Origin: Actinomyces faecalis
GTDB lineage: Bacteria; Actinomycetota; Actinomycetes; Actinomycetales; Actinomycetaceae
Assembly (NCBI RefSeq): GCF_013184985.2
Contig: NZ_CP063418.1
Coordinates: 1,054,001 to 1,118,000 of the forward strand
DNA length: 64,000 bases
Reading direction: 5' to 3'
This document shows positions 46,521-56,641 of this stretch, one piece after another. The notes under the pieces were generated by a model. The model saw nothing but the letters and a program-made list of their open reading frames with translations, was not told the DNA's origin and made no database searches. Position numbers and translations under genes: made by a program. The first letter of the stretch is position 1. The number at the start of each line of letters is the position of its first letter.

Positions 46521-47657
46521 TCAGTAGCCGACGGCGGCCTCTGGCTGGGCGGAGTCGCGCACCTTGGTGGGGTGCAGGCCGCCCTCGTTGGGGTCGATCT
46601 TCTCGGCGTTGACGCGCTTGGAGAAGACCTTGTAGCCCCAGATCGTGTAGAAGAGCACGACCGGCACGAAGATGACCGCAGCCACCGTCATGATCGCCAG
46701 GGTGGTGTCATCGGAGGCGGCCTGGCCGATGGTCAGGGAGTAGGCCGGGTCGATCGTCGAGCGCATGACGTCGGGGGCCATGGCGGCGAAGATGAAGACG
46801 ACGGCGAATGCGATCCCACCGAAGTGGAGGGCGAAGGCCCAGCCCTGACGGCCCTTGTAGGTCATCAGCAGCGAGGCGATGAGGAAGACTGCGGCGACGA
46901 CCAGCGGGATCCAGGACAGGACGTTGGGCGAGAACTGGATCTGCGCCCACAGCGCCCACACGGCGCACAGCGCGGTGGAGACGATCGCCGACTTGCGGGC
47001 GAAGGCCTCGGCGCGAGCGGACAGCTCCCCGGCGGTCTTGAGCGCGGTGTAGAGCGCACCGTGGGTGAGGAACAGCGTGCAGGTGACCAGACCACCCAGG
47101 ATGGTGAAGGGGGTCAGGAGGCTGAAGAAGCCACCGGTCAGCTCGTGGGAGGCGCCCGGGATGAGCATGTCGGAGTCGATGAGAGCGGGGTCGACAACGT
47201 TGCGAGAGACGACCTCGACGACCTCGATCTTCATGCCCTGGACCAGGTTGGCGAAGGCAGCACCCCACAGGATGGCGGGGAGCCAGGTGGAGACGGTGTG
47301 CGCCCAGTCCCAGTTGTCACGCCACTTCTGGGAGTTGATCTTGCTGCGCCACTCGATGGCGCAGATGCGGACGATCAGGCACAGCAGGATGAGGAAGAGG
47401 ACCAGGTAGGCACCCGAGAACAGGGTGCCGTACCACTCCGGGAAGGCGGCGAAGGTGGCGCCACCGGCGGTGAGCAGCCAGACCTCGTTTCCGTCCCAGT
47501 GCGGGCCGATGGTCTTCATCATGGCTCGCCGCTCCTGCTCGTTGCGGCCGAGGATCTTGAGCAGCATGCCGACACCGAAGTCGAAGCCCTCAAGGGTGAG
47601 GTAGCCGATCCACAGGACGGCGATGAGGATGAACCAGAGGATGGAAAGCAGCGTCAT
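46521..47657 (-). CDS. cydB: Cytochrome bd ubiquinol/menaquinol oxidase subunit II
   Basis: A 378-residue membrane subunit of the high-affinity cytochrome bd oxidase with about nine membrane helices. Motifs include LTLEGFDFGVGML and IGPHWDGNEVWLLTAGGATFAAFPEWY near the N-terminus, the CydB signature. It lies 23 nt after cydA on the same strand and is co-transcribed. The oxidase reduces oxygen to water at low oxygen levels without pumping protons. Confidence 0.96.
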   Translation of the reverse strand: MTLLSILWFILIAVLWIGYLTLEGFDFGVGMLLKILGRNEQERRAMMKTIGPHWDGNEVWLLTAGGATFAAFPEWYGTLFSGAYLVLFLILLCLIVRICAIEWRSKINSQKWRDNWDWAHTVSTWLPAILWGAAFANLVQGMKIEVVEVVSRNVVDPALIDSDMLIPGASHELTGGFFSLLTPFTILGGLVTCTLFLTHGALYTALKTAGELSARAEAFARKSAIVSTALCAVWALWAQIQFSPNVLSWIPLVVAAVFLIASLLMTYKGRQGWAFALHFGGIAFAVVFIFAAMAPDVMRSTIDPAYSLTIGQAASDDTTLAIMTVAAVIFVPVVLFYTIWGYKVFSKRVNAEKIDPNEGGLHPTKVRDSAQPEAAVGY

Positions 47658-47680
47658 GGTGTGTTCTCTCTTCTCTCGGC

Positions 47681-49213
47681 TCAGTACTCGAAGGACAGAG
47701 CAGGAGCGGCCTGGGTAGCCTGCTCGGAGGTCACCGAGGTCTTCTCCGTCTGCGTGCGCACACCCTCACGGATGTAGCGGCGCAGGAGCATGAACCAGAT
47801 GACGCCGAGCCCGGCGTACAGGAGGGTGAAGATGACCATCGAGGTCAGGACCGTGCCCGAGGAGACCACGGTTGACACGCCCTGCTGGGTCAGCATGTAG
47901 ACCTGGCCAACCGGGTCTCCGGCCTCGAAGGAGGCGAGGTTGGGGGCCACGACCCACGGCTGACGGCCGATCTCGGTAAAGATCCAGCCGAAGGTGGCAG
48001 CCAGGAAGGGCAGGCCCATCGACCACAGGGCGAGCTTGCCGTAGCCCGAGGAGGTGATGAGACGGTCCTTGCGGATGAGCCACAGGGTGACCAGGCCGAT
48101 CAGGACGCTGAGCCCACCCAGGCCGATCATGGCGCGGAAGGACCAGAAGGTCGTCATCTCGTGGGGGGTGTAGTCGATCTCGTTGCCCGCGGCGTCAGTA
48201 GCCCCGTAGTTGCTGGCGTACATCTCCTGAGCCTCTTTGAGACCCATGACCTCGGCGTTGGGGTCATTGGTGGCCATAAAGGAGTAGACCTTGGGAATGG
48301 TGATGATGTGGGAGGCGGAGCCGTCCTCACATGAACCGAAGGCGGCGACGGTGAAGCCGGCACCCTGGGCGCTCTCGCACAGCATCTCGGCAGCCGCCAT
48401 CTTGGCGGGCTGCTCCTTGACGACCAGCTGGCCCTGGAAGTGGCCCGAGACCATGCACAGCACTCCGGCGATCACCATGGTGATCGCACCGAAGCGGGTC
48501 ATGCGGCGCCACAGCTCGCGCGCCTCGAACTCCTGCTTGGCCTTGGCCGCCTTGGTCATCCACCACACGGACACGCCCAGGATGATGGCGCCGGCCACCA
48601 GGAAGGAGGTGGTGATGGTGTGGAAGAAGGTGGTCCACAGCAGGGGGTTGCCCAGGACCTCGAAGAAGCCGCCGATGCCGTCAAGCACGGCGCGTCCGGT
48701 GTCAGGGTCAACCTTGGCCCCCACCGGGCGCTGCATCCAGGAGTTGGCACCCAGGATGAACAGGGCGGAGATGTTGACGCCGATGGCCACCATCCAGATG
48801 CACAGGTTGTGCAGCTTCGGGGACAGGCGGTCCCAGCCGAAGATCCACAGGCCCATGAAGGTGGACTCGAGGAAGAAGGCGAGCAGAGCCTCAAAGGCAA
48901 GGGGAGCGCCGAAGATGTTACCGACGAAGCGGGAGTACTCCGACCAGTTCATGCCGAACTGGAACTCCTGGACGATACCCGTGGCCACGCCTAGGGCGAA
49001 GTTGATCAGCAGGATCTTGCCGAAGAACTTGGTGGCCACGAGCCACTGCTTGTTGCCGGTGCGGTTGTAGAGGGTCTCCATCAACGCCACCAGCGGTGCG
49101 AGACCGATCGTCAGAGGGACGAGGATGAAGTGGTAGACGGTCGTGATGCCGAACTGCCAACGAGCGAGGTCGAGGGAGTCCAGCGCCAAGGGTGTGAGGA
49201 CCACCAGCGCCAC
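47681..49213 (-). CDS. cydA: Cytochrome bd oxidase subunit I
   Basis: A 510-residue haem-bearing subunit with nine or more membrane helices. Conserved stretches are DLARWQFGITTVYHFILVP (axial haem histidine), NFALGVATGIVQEFQFGMNWS, ESTFMGLWIFGWDRL, and the periplasmic Q-loop with GHFQGQLVVKEQPAKMAAAE. The short (actinobacterial) Q-loop form is seen. The start is uncertain: GTG 49213 gives the longest form, but AAAGG fits the in-frame GTG at 49204 better. It is the first gene of the cydA-cydB-cydD-cydC-kinase run and is divergent from the RNase E gene. Confidence 0.95.
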   Translation of the reverse strand: MALVVLTPLALDSLDLARWQFGITTVYHFILVPLTIGLAPLVALMETLYNRTGNKQWLVATKFFGKILLINFALGVATGIVQEFQFGMNWSEYSRFVGNIFGAPLAFEALLAFFLESTFMGLWIFGWDRLSPKLHNLCIWMVAIGVNISALFILGANSWMQRPVGAKVDPDTGRAVLDGIGGFFEVLGNPLLWTTFFHTITTSFLVAGAIILGVSVWWMTKAAKAKQEFEARELWRRMTRFGAITMVIAGVLCMVSGHFQGQLVVKEQPAKMAAAEMLCESAQGAGFTVAAFGSCEDGSASHIITIPKVYSFMATNDPNAEVMGLKEAQEMYASNYGATDAAGNEIDYTPHEMTTFWSFRAMIGLGGLSVLIGLVTLWLIRKDRLITSSGYGKLALWSMGLPFLAATFGWIFTEIGRQPWVVAPNLASFEAGDPVGQVYMLTQQGVSTVVSSGTVLTSMVIFTLLYAGLGVIWFMLLRRYIREGVRTQTEKTSVTSEQATQAAPALSFEY

Positions 49214-49751
49214 CTTTCATAGGGAGTGATGACTTCAATAGGGCTGCCGGGACCGAGGTCACGGTGACACGGGTCAAGTGTAACCGCGGCGTGACGCGGT
49301 GTCGTCAAAGCGGCTTCGTTGATATGTCAATGTTGTGACGCTTTGGCCTCATGTGTCAGGTAGGTGGGTTTTTTCAGCGCCTGGGACTTTGGGCGCGGTC
49401 GACATCAGGACCTTGGTCCTGGATACTTGGCGGGCCGAGAAGCCGCAGGATTCCGCTGGGGGCGATGCTCCGGAGGTGGTCGTGACACCAGGAGGGGGTG
49501 AGGAGTGTGGGATACTCGCTCTGGCCCCGGGTGTCACGTACCGGCCCCCGGTGTCCGAACCTCGTGGTCCACCCCGTCCGGGAGCCTTGCGCCGCCTTGA
49601 GCGCTGCTGCGGTCCCGGCTCGTGCGGGTGACGACGACGGCCGGCGCCGCATGGCGCATACGCAGACTTTCTGCTCCGCTCGCGGAGCACGACCGTGCCG
49701 CGGCCTCGTGGGTACGACGAGAACCGTGGTGCCCGGAGAGTGCATCGCACC
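49214..49751. other. 538-nt divergent regulatory region between cydA and the RNase E gene
   Basis: No credible gene was found; small open frames here lack homology and RBS. The cydA-proximal third is AT-richer and includes TTGTGA (49333-49338), half of a Rex-type operator, but no matching second half. TACACT on the minus strand around 49280 may be the cydA -10. The remaining stretch ahead of the RNase E gene is GC-rich and could be a long 5' leader, as is usual for RNase E genes. Confidence 0.5.
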
Positions 49752-52700
49752 ATGACGACTTCCCCAGACCGCAGCCAGGTCGAACCGGCCCCCGAGCCGC
49801 AGGCCTCTGACCCGTCCCCTGAGACCGAGGCCGCCACCGAGGCCCCCGTCAAGCGCGCACGTCGCACGACGACCCGTCAGACGGCGACGAAGGCCGTTGC
49901 CAGGAAGACCGCCTCCTCGAAGTCTGAGAAGACCGACGGCGAGGAGCCGCCCTCCCAGTCCGCCCAGGAGGAGGCACTGCGGAGCGAGGCGGAGGAGGCT
50001 CCCAGGAAGACCGCTCGGAAGCGGCCTGCTGCCAAGACCTCCCAGACCGGCAAGGCGGCCACGAGCCGCACGCGCCGGTCCTCCTCGGCCAGGAAGGTCG
50101 AGGAGACCACCACCGCGCAGGAGGACGCCGGTCAGGTCCAGGAGACTGAGCCGGCAGGGGAGGGCCCCCAGGTACGGGTCGTCGAGGCGACCCAGCCCGC
50201 GTCCCAGGCAGCGGCGACGGACCCGGAGGCCGCGCCCGCGAGCGAGCCCGCACGCCGGCCGCGTCGGTCACGCAAGGTCACGGCCACCCAGTCAGCGCCG
50301 ACCCCGGCGCCGGTGCCGCAGGACGAGGCTGTTCCTGTCGTGGCTGCGGCTGCGCCGGCTGCTCCTGAGACCGAGGAGGACGCGGTCTCCCGCGCGCACA
50401 CCACGACGCGGCGCCGTCGTCGTGTCAAGGCTGTCCAGGCCGCTGCTGACGCCGCACCTGTGGTGGAGACCCTCGTGGCTCCCCAGGAGCCTGAGGACGA
50501 GCCGGCCCAGGCCTCGGAGGAGGACGTCGCCCAGCCTGCCGAGGTGCAGTCCTCGACGGGCTCGGTCGACTCCGCCCCGTCCGCGTCCTCGGCTGACGGG
50601 GCGCCTGAGGACGACGACCACACCGACCAGGACGACGAGCCCCGGTCTGCTGAGCAGGATGACGCTGGCGACGACGAGGAGGAGGATGCTGGCTCCTTCC
50701 TGCCGGCAGCCTCCCTGCTCTTCCAGGCGCCCGACCCCGCGCGAGCCCGTCGCCGCCGCAAGGTGACGGCTGCGCAGGCGGCTCCGGCCGCCGCACCGGA
50801 GCCGGAGGAACCCGGCAACGAGGAGCGCGGGGCCGCGGACACGGGCAGCGAGCCTCAGCCTGAGGGCGAGGAGGCTCGGCCGGCTCGCCGTGGCCGCCGT
50901 CGTCGCAAGGCCACCGCTGCCCAGGCGGCTCCTGAGCAGGCACCTGAGCCCACTGCCTCGGCCTCGCCCGCCGGCTCGGCTGACGATGCCTCCTCCCAGG
51001 AGGAGCCTGAGGAGCGAGAGGACCGGGACGACTCGGAGGAGAGCGCCGGCGGTCGCCGCAAGCGGCGCCGTGGGGGGCGCGGGCGCCGCTCACGCTCTCG
51101 TGGTGAGGGCTCCTCCGAGCCCGAGGAGACCCAGGACGAGGACGTCTCGCAGGACGAGTCCCGCGAGACGGAGACCTCGTCCGCTGACGAGACGGCCGAG
51201 GACGGGGAGGCGAACGGCGAGGAGAGCTCGCCGAGCTCACGCCGTCGTCGCCGTCGTCGCTCCCGCTCACGCTCGGACTCCGGCCGCGACGTGCGTGACG
51301 AGGTGACGGCCCTCAAGGGCTCGACCCGTCTGGAGGCCAAGCGCCAGCGTCGCCGGGAGGGGCGTGCCGCGGGACGTCGTCGGCCTGTCGTCACCGAGGC
51401 GGAGTTCCTGGCTCGCCGTGAGTCCGTGGACCGTCAGATGATCGTGCGCGAGCAGGACGGTCTCAACCAGATCGCCGTCCTGGAGGACGGGACGCTGGTC
51501 GAGCACTACGTCGCCCGCCACACCCAGACCTCGATGGTCGGCAACGTCTACGTCGGTCGCGTCCAGAACGTGCTTCCCTCGATGGAGGCTGCCTTCGTCG
51601 ACCTGGGCAAGGGCCGTAACGCCGTGCTCTACGCCGGCGAGGTCAACTGGGACGCCGCCGGCATGGAAGGCAGGCCCCGCCGTATCGAGGACGCGCTCAA
51701 GAGCGGGGACACCGTCCTGGTCCAGGTCACCAAGGACCCGATCGGTCACAAGGGCGCGCGCCTGACCAGCCAGGTCACGCTGGCCGGTCGGTACCTGGTG
51801 CTCGTGCCCGGCGGCACGATGACCGGGATCTCGCGCAAGCTCCCGGACACCGAGCGCCACCGTCTCAAGGGGATCCTCAAGCGCATCGTCCCTGACGACG
51901 CCGGCGTCATCGTGCGCACGGCGGCTGAGGGCGCCAGCGAGGAGCAGCTGCGGGCCGACGTCGAGCGCCTGGCCACCCAGTGGGCGGCGATCGACAAGAA
52001 GGCCAAGCAGGTCCTGTCCGGGTCCGGACGCGCCCCCGTCCTGCTCAAGGGGGAGCCCGAGCTGGCCGTGCGAGTGGTGCGTGACGTCTTCAACGAGGAC
52101 TTCCGTCAGCTCATCGTCCAGGGGCCTGACGCCTGGAAGACCATCTCCGAGTACGTCACCGAGCTCAGCCCCGACCTGGCGGACCGCCTGGAGCACTGGG
52201 TGAGCCCCGAGGACGTCTTCAGCGCCCACCGCATCGACGAGCAGCTGGCCAAGGGATTTGACCGCAAGGTCTGGCTGCCCAGCGGCGGTACGCTCATCAT
52301 CGACCGCACCGAGGCCATGACAGTCATCGACGTCAACACCGGGCGCTTCACCGGTGCCGGTGGCACCCTGGAGGAGACGGTCACCCGTAACAACCTCGAG
52401 GCGGCCGAGGAGATCGTCCGCCAGCTGCGGCTGCGGGACATCGGCGGCATGGTGGTCATCGACTTCGTCGACATGGTCCTGGAGTCCAACCGCGACCTGG
52501 TGCTGCGCCGTCTGGTGGAGTGCCTGGGGCGCGACCGCACCCGACACCAGGTCACTGAGGTCACGAGCCTGGGCCTGGTCCAGATGACGCGCAAGCGTGT
52601 GGGACAGGGGCTGGTCGAGGCCTTCTCCACGCCGTGCGAGTGCTGCGGCGGGCGAGGCTTCATCGTCCACGAGAACCCTGTGGAGAACCAGCAGGCGGAC

Positions 52701-52958
52701 ATGTCCGCCTCGCGCGGCTCCAAGGGACGACGCGGCAAGGGGGAGAGCGAGTCCGGTAGCAAGGCTCGCGGTCGGGGCCGCAAGGGGCCTGACGCCGACG
52801 ACGTCGCTGACGACGCCACGCGTGCCGCCGTCCGCGGTGCGCTGGCTCAGATCGCGGCGGCGGCCGAGCACGCCCACAAGGACGCTGCTGAGCACGCTCA
52901 GGACGCCGAGCCTGAGACACGCGAGTCCGCTGAGTCCGCTGAGGTCTCAGAGGACTGA
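49752..52958 (+). CDS. rne: Ribonuclease E/G family protein
   Basis: A 1068-residue endoribonuclease for RNA decay and rRNA processing. The catalytic part is C-terminal: S1 domain near residues 590-640 (GNVYVGRVQNVLPSMEAAFVDLGKGRNA), DNase I-like region with D860 (VIDVNTGRFTG) and IDFVDM near 904, and the Zn-link-like C962-E-C964-C965. The first ~530 residues are a disordered Ala/Glu/Arg-rich extension, as in Streptomyces and mycobacterial RNase E, and hold four copies of an Arg-rich motif. The C-terminal tail is also polar. ATG 49752 has GGAGAG some 13 nt upstream; a GTG at 49695 is an alternative. Confidence 0.93.
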   Translation: MTTSPDRSQVEPAPEPQASDPSPETEAATEAPVKRARRTTTRQTATKAVARKTASSKSEKTDGEEPPSQSAQEEALRSEAEEAPRKTARKRPAAKTSQTGKAATSRTRRSSSARKVEETTTAQEDAGQVQETEPAGEGPQVRVVEATQPASQAAATDPEAAPASEPARRPRRSRKVTATQSAPTPAPVPQDEAVPVVAAAAPAAPETEEDAVSRAHTTTRRRRRVKAVQAAADAAPVVETLVAPQEPEDEPAQASEEDVAQPAEVQSSTGSVDSAPSASSADGAPEDDDHTDQDDEPRSAEQDDAGDDEEEDAGSFLPAASLLFQAPDPARARRRRKVTAAQAAPAAAPEPEEPGNEERGAADTGSEPQPEGEEARPARRGRRRRKATAAQAAPEQAPEPTASASPAGSADDASSQEEPEEREDRDDSEESAGGRRKRRRGGRGRRSRSRGEGSSEPEETQDEDVSQDESRETETSSADETAEDGEANGEESSPSSRRRRRRRSRSRSDSGRDVRDEVTALKGSTRLEAKRQRRREGRAAGRRRPVVTEAEFLARRESVDRQMIVREQDGLNQIAVLEDGTLVEHYVARHTQTSMVGNVYVGRVQNVLPSMEAAFVDLGKGRNAVLYAGEVNWDAAGMEGRPRRIEDALKSGDTVLVQVTKDPIGHKGARLTSQVTLAGRYLVLVPGGTMTGISRKLPDTERHRLKGILKRIVPDDAGVIVRTAAEGASEEQLRADVERLATQWAAIDKKAKQVLSGSGRAPVLLKGEPELAVRVVRDVFNEDFRQLIVQGPDAWKTISEYVTELSPDLADRLEHWVSPEDVFSAHRIDEQLAKGFDRKVWLPSGGTLIIDRTEAMTVIDVNTGRFTGAGGTLEETVTRNNLEAAEEIVRQLRLRDIGGMVVIDFVDMVLESNRDLVLRRLVECLGRDRTRHQVTEVTSLGLVQMTRKRVGQGLVEAFSTPCECCGGRGFIVHENPVENQQADMSASRGSKGRRGKGESESGSKARGRGRKGPDADDVADDATRAAVRGALAQIAAAAEHAHKDAAEHAQDAEPETRESAESAEVSED
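50242..50925 (+). repeat. Four-copy arginine-rich repeat within the RNase E gene
   Basis: Four in-frame copies of a motif of the form (R)3-4-K-V/A-T/K-A-x-Q followed by an Ala/Pro/Glu stretch: RPRRSRKVTATQ (about 50250-50290), RRRRRVKAVQ (50410-50440), RARRRRKVTAAQ (50743-50778) and RRGRRRRKATAAQ (50887-50923). Arg-rich segments in RNase E scaffolds bind RNA; that role here is inferred. Confidence 0.8.
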
Positions 52959-53028
52959 GTGAGCCTGTTGAGGTGACTGACCTGGCAGGACCGTGCGGAA
53001 GAACACAGCCGTCACGACCCTGCTCAGG

Positions 53029-53057
53029 TTGGCCAGCCAAGGCGGATCGCATAAAGT
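53029..53057 (+). promoter_or_regulatory. Promoter of the rplU-rpmA operon
   Basis: TTGGCC (53029-53034) and TAAAGT (53052-53057) are separated by 17 nt. This leaves a leader of about 90 nt before rplU that may carry ribosomal-protein autoregulation, although no known leader structure was recognised. Confidence 0.5.
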
Positions 53058-53160
53058 GGTCCGCCGGTGCGTCTCGCACCTTGCCCAGGAGACGGGCCCA
53101 GCCGAAGCGCCTCGCGCTGGCAGGGTCCGTCCGAAGATTCCGACAGAGATGAGCATTCAA

Positions 53161-53469
53161 GTGGTCTACGCGATCGTCAAGGCCGGCGGCCGTCAGGAGA
53201 AGGTCTCCGTCGGCGACGTCGTGGTTGTCGACAAGCTTGCCGGTGAGATCGGCGACGAGGTCACCCTCGCCCCCGTCATGCTTGTGGACGGCGACGCGGT
53301 GACCACCGCTGCTGCCGACCTGGCCAAGTCCTCCGTCAAGGCCGAGATCATCGGCGACGAGAAGGGCCCCAAGATCAACATCCTCAAGTTCAAGAACAAG
53401 ACGGGCTTCCGCAAGCGTCAGGGTCACCGCGCCCAGCTGACGGCCGTCAAGGTCACCGCGATCAAGTGA
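53161..53469 (+). CDS. rplU: 50S ribosomal protein L21
   Basis: A 102-residue L21 binding 23S rRNA. GTG 53161 gives [21 protein letters not shown], the conserved actinobacterial N-terminus; ATG 53149 would add four residues and cannot be excluded. The C-terminal [20 protein letters not shown] is conserved. rpmA follows after 54 nt and obg after that, the usual L21-L27-Obg order. Confidence 0.95.
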   Translation: MVYAIVKAGGRQEKVSVGDVVVVDKLAGEIGDEVTLAPVMLVDGDAVTTAAADLAKSSVKAEIIGDEKGPKINILKFKNKTGFRKRQGHRAQLTAVKVTAIK

Positions 53470-53523
53470 CTGACCGCCCACGCGGCATTCTGAACGCACC
53501 AGCTCGAGAGAAAGAAGCCTGAC

Positions 53524-53781
53524 ATGGCACACAAGAAGGGTCTTGGTTCCTCCCGTAACGGCCGTGACTCGAACGCCCAGCGCCTGGGTGTCAAGCGCTT
53601 CGGCGGCCAGTTCGTCGGCGCCGGTGAGATCATCGTCCGCCAGCGCGGCACGCACTTCCACCCCGGCAACAACGTGGGTCGCGGCAACGACGACACCCTG
53701 TTCGCCACCGCTGCCGGCAACGTCGAGTTCGGCACGTACCGCGGCCGCAAGGTCGTCAACGTCGTGGCTGCCGAGGCCTGA
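53524..53781 (+). CDS. rpmA: 50S ribosomal protein L27
   Basis: An 85-residue L27 located near the peptidyl-transferase centre: [20 protein letters not shown] at the N-terminus (no cleavable extension of the Firmicutes type), then [10 protein letters not shown] and [21 protein letters not shown] lies upstream. It is the second gene of the L21-L27 operon and is followed by a strong hairpin. Confidence 0.98.
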   Translation: MAHKKGLGSSRNGRDSNAQRLGVKRFGGQFVGAGEIIVRQRGTHFHPGNNVGRGNDDTLFATAAGNVEFGTYRGRKVVNVVAAEA

Positions 53782-53802
53782 GCCTCCAGCACATCACGCT
53801 TT

Positions 53803-53838
53803 CGCGAGGGCGAACGGCTTCGGCCGTCCGCCCTCGCG
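53803..53838 (+). terminator. Hairpin terminator after rpmA
   Basis: CGCGAGGGCG (53803-53812) pairs with CGCCCTCGCG (53829-53838), with ACGG/CCGT continuing after one mismatch and a 6-nt loop. It ends 80 nt before obg and separates the ribosomal protein genes from the GTPase gene. Confidence 0.8.
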
Positions 53839-53918
53839 GCGTCTAGCCTGACCTCATCCACAGCCTCGCACGGCCCACGCTGGCGGCCGCGCCCGCCGTC
53901 GTCCCCCTAGGAGGAGAC

Positions 53919-55484
53919 ATGCCCAGCTTCATCGACCGAGTGGTCCTCCACGTGGCTGGAGGCGACGGCGGCAACGGCTGTACCTCGATCCACCGCGAGA
54001 AGTTCAAGCCGCTGGCCGGCCCCGACGGCGGCGACGGCGGTCACGGCGGCGACGTCGCCCTCGTGGCCGATCCTGACGTCACCACGCTGCTGAGCTACCA
54101 CCGATCACCCCACCGCAGTGCGAAGAACGGCACCCCCGGCATGGGCAGCTGGCGTCGCGGCGTGGACGGGGAGGACCTGGTCCTGCCCGTGCCGACCGGC
54201 ACCGTGGTCAAGACGCCTCAGGGCGAGGTCCTTGCGGACCTCGTCGCAGCCGGTGACCGGGTCGTCGTGGCAGCGGGTGGTACCGGCGGGCGCGGCAACT
54301 TCTCCCTGGCCTCCTCAAGGCGCCGAGCCCCGGGCTTCCACCTCCTGGGCGAGCCGGGGGACCGCCTGGACGTGGTCCTGGAGCTCAAGACCATCGCGGA
54401 CGTGGCGCTCGTGGGGTACCCAAGCGCCGGGAAGTCCTCCCTCATCGCAGCCATGAGCGCCGCACGGCCCAAGATCGCCGACTACCCCTTCACCACCCTC
54501 GTGCCCAACCTCGGCGTGGTCGAGGCGGGTGCCACTCGCTACACCATCGCCGACGTCCCGGGCCTCATTCCCGGGGCCTCCCAGGGCAAGGGGCTCGGTC
54601 TGGACTTCCTGCGCCACATCGAGCGCTGCGCGGTGATCGTGCACGTCCTGGACTGCGCCACGCTGGAGCCGGGGCGCGACCCTCTCAGCGACCTGGACAT
54701 CATCGAGTCCGAGCTCGCCGCCTACGCCTCGCGCCTGGGGCCCACGGAGTCGGACCCGGCCCTGACCGGGCGCGTGCCGCTGATGGAGCGGCCGCGCGTG
54801 GTCGTGCTCAACAAGGTGGACGTTCCTGAGGCCGAGGAGCTCGCCGAGCTCGTCCGTGAGGACATCGAGGCACGTGGGCTCAAGGTCTTCGTCGTCTCGG
54901 CCGTGGCTCACACCGGGCTACGCCCGCTGTCCTTCGCCCTGGCCGAGCTCGTCGAGGCAGCGCGCGCCGCCCAGCCTGAGATCGCCGCCCCCGAGCGCCC
55001 AGTGATCCGGCCGGTCGCCGTGGGCCGGCGGGGCGGGGAGGCCGTGGCGCAGGTCGCGCTCATCCGGCACCCCAGCGAGGGGCAGGTCTACCAGGTTCGT
55101 GGGGACAAGCCGGAGCGCTGGGTGCGCCAGACCGACTTCACCAACAACGAGGCAGTGGGTTACCTCGCTGACCGCCTGGCGACCGCAGGCGTGGAGGACG
55201 AGCTCGTGCGGGCCGGTGCCCACGCCGGGGACTGCGTGCTCATCGGCGAGGTCGACGGCGGTGTCCTGTTCACCTGGGAACCGACCGTCACCGCCGGCGC
55301 CGAGCTCCTGGGGGCGCGCGGTACGGACGTGCGTGTGGAGGACTACCACCGTCGCACCAACGTCGAGCGCCGCGAGCAGTACCACGCCTCGATGGACGCC
55401 AAGGAGGCCGCGCGTCGTCAGCTGCGCGAGGAGGCGGCCGAGGGGCTGTGGACCGACCCGTCCTGGGACGAGGACAGCCGGTGA
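53919..55484 (+). CDS. obg: GTPase Obg
   Basis: Essential ribosome-associated GTPase (ObgE/CgtA). The 521-residue protein has the glycine-rich Obg fold ([28 protein letters not shown]), a GTPase domain with G1 GYPSAGKSS (about 166-174), G3 DVPGLIPGA and G4 NKVD. The C-terminal OCT domain of actinobacterial/Bacillus type is present ([18 protein letters not shown]), and a charged tail follows. GGAGGAG precedes the ATG. The stop overlaps proB (GTGA). Confidence 0.97.
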   Translation: MPSFIDRVVLHVAGGDGGNGCTSIHREKFKPLAGPDGGDGGHGGDVALVADPDVTTLLSYHRSPHRSAKNGTPGMGSWRRGVDGEDLVLPVPTGTVVKTPQGEVLADLVAAGDRVVVAAGGTGGRGNFSLASSRRRAPGFHLLGEPGDRLDVVLELKTIADVALVGYPSAGKSSLIAAMSAARPKIADYPFTTLVPNLGVVEAGATRYTIADVPGLIPGASQGKGLGLDFLRHIERCAVIVHVLDCATLEPGRDPLSDLDIIESELAAYASRLGPTESDPALTGRVPLMERPRVVVLNKVDVPEAEELAELVREDIEARGLKVFVVSAVAHTGLRPLSFALAELVEAARAAQPEIAAPERPVIRPVAVGRRGGEAVAQVALIRHPSEGQVYQVRGDKPERWVRQTDFTNNEAVGYLADRLATAGVEDELVRAGAHAGDCVLIGEVDGGVLFTWEPTVTAGAELLGARGTDVRVEDYHRRTNVERREQYHASMDAKEAARRQLREEAAEGLWTDPSWDEDSR

Positions 55485-56641
55485 GCGCGCAGGACACCGG
55501 CCGCACCGCGACGACCCGTCCCACCGCGCTGCCGGCCGGCGCGCGGCTGGTGCTCAAGGTGGGGTCCTCCTCCCTCACGCGCGAGGACGGCGGACTCAAC
55601 CTCAACCGGATCGACATCCTCACCCGGCTCATCGCCAGCCTGCGACGACGCGGACACGACGTCGTCCTCGTCTCCTCAGGCGCAGTGGCGGCCGGGCTGC
55701 CGGCGCTGGGTATGGAGGAGCGTCCCAGCGAGCTGCGCCTGCTCCAGGCGGCGGCGAGCGTGGGCCAGGGGCGACTCGTCTCGCGCTGGCAGACGGCGAT
55801 GAGCACCTACGGCCAGGTCACCGCCCAGGTCCTGCTCACGTCCCAGGACGTCGCGGTACGACGTCACTACCGCACCGTGCGCGCCACCTTCGACGCGCTG
55901 CTGTCCATGGGGGCGGTGCCGGTGGTCAACGAGAACGACGCCGTGGCCAACGCCGAGTTCAGCCTGGGGGACAACGACCACCTGGCCGCGCTGGTGGCCC
56001 ACCTGGTCAGCGCGGACGTCCTGGTGCTCCTCACTGACGTCGACGGGATGTGGACGGCCAGGCCGGGCACGCCGGGAGCCACCCCGATCCGGTACGTCCC
56101 GGACGTGACGCACCTGGAGGGTGTCAACGTCGACGTGCGCGGCTCCGCCCTGGGCACTGGAGGCATGCGCACCAAGCTGCAGGCCGCGACGATCGCCTGC
56201 GCCTCGGGTACGGACACCGTCATCGCCAGCGCGGACGACGCCGTCAGGCTGCTGGGGCCCGACGGCGTCCCGGAGGACCTGGGGACCTGGTTCTCGGCCA
56301 CCGGGCCGCACCGACCCAGCCGCCGGCTGTGGATGGCCCACGCCTCGGTGCCGGAGGGGCGGGTCCTTATCGATGCCGGCGCCGCCCAGGCGCTGACGGT
56401 GGGTAAGAAGTCGCTGCTGCTGCCCGGGGTCACCGGGGTGTCCGGCGACTTCGAGTCCGGAGCGGTTGTCGAGGTCGTGGGCCCCGACGGCGTGCTGGCG
56501 CGAGGTATCTGCCGCTACTCGGCTGCCGAGCTCGACGAGGTCCTGCAGGCTCGCCGCAACGGGGGTGAGGTCCCGGACCACGTGGCTCCGGTGGTCCACC
56601 GTGACGACCTCGCCGAGCTGCCTCACGGGCTCGGAGCCTGA
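55481..56641 (+). CDS. proB: Glutamate 5-kinase
   Basis: First enzyme of proline synthesis, phosphorylating glutamate to gamma-glutamyl phosphate. The 386-residue protein has an amino-acid-kinase domain ([51 protein letters not shown]) and a C-terminal PUA domain (about 290-375). GTG 55481 overlaps the obg stop by 4 nt. proA follows about 105 nt later with its own promoter. Confidence 0.97.
   Translation: MSAQDTGRTATTRPTALPAGARLVLKVGSSSLTREDGGLNLNRIDILTRLIASLRRRGHDVVLVSSGAVAAGLPALGMEERPSELRLLQAAASVGQGRLVSRWQTAMSTYGQVTAQVLLTSQDVAVRRHYRTVRATFDALLSMGAVPVVNENDAVANAEFSLGDNDHLAALVAHLVSADVLVLLTDVDGMWTARPGTPGATPIRYVPDVTHLEGVNVDVRGSALGTGGMRTKLQAATIACASGTDTVIASADDAVRLLGPDGVPEDLGTWFSATGPHRPSRRLWMAHASVPEGRVLIDAGAAQALTVGKKSLLLPGVTGVSGDFESGAVVEVVGPDGVLARGICRYSAAELDEVLQARRNGGEVPDHVAPVVHRDDLAELPHGLGA

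Noticed and set aside
49333..49350. Possible Rex operator upstream of cydA
   Set aside because: TTGTGA is present, but the expected inverted TCACAA half is missing at the proper spacing.
49335..49631. 98-codon frame in the cydA-rne intergenic region
   Set aside because: No RBS, no homology and Pro/Gly/Arg-rich composition; more likely regulatory or leader sequence.
51267..52895. Open frame of 542 codons antisense to the RNase E gene
   Set aside because: Shadow frame caused by high GC3 in the real gene; no motif or start signal.
53058..53160. Possible structured L21 leader
   Set aside because: The roughly 100-nt leader is GC-rich, but I could not fold it convincingly into a known ribosomal-protein leader by eye.
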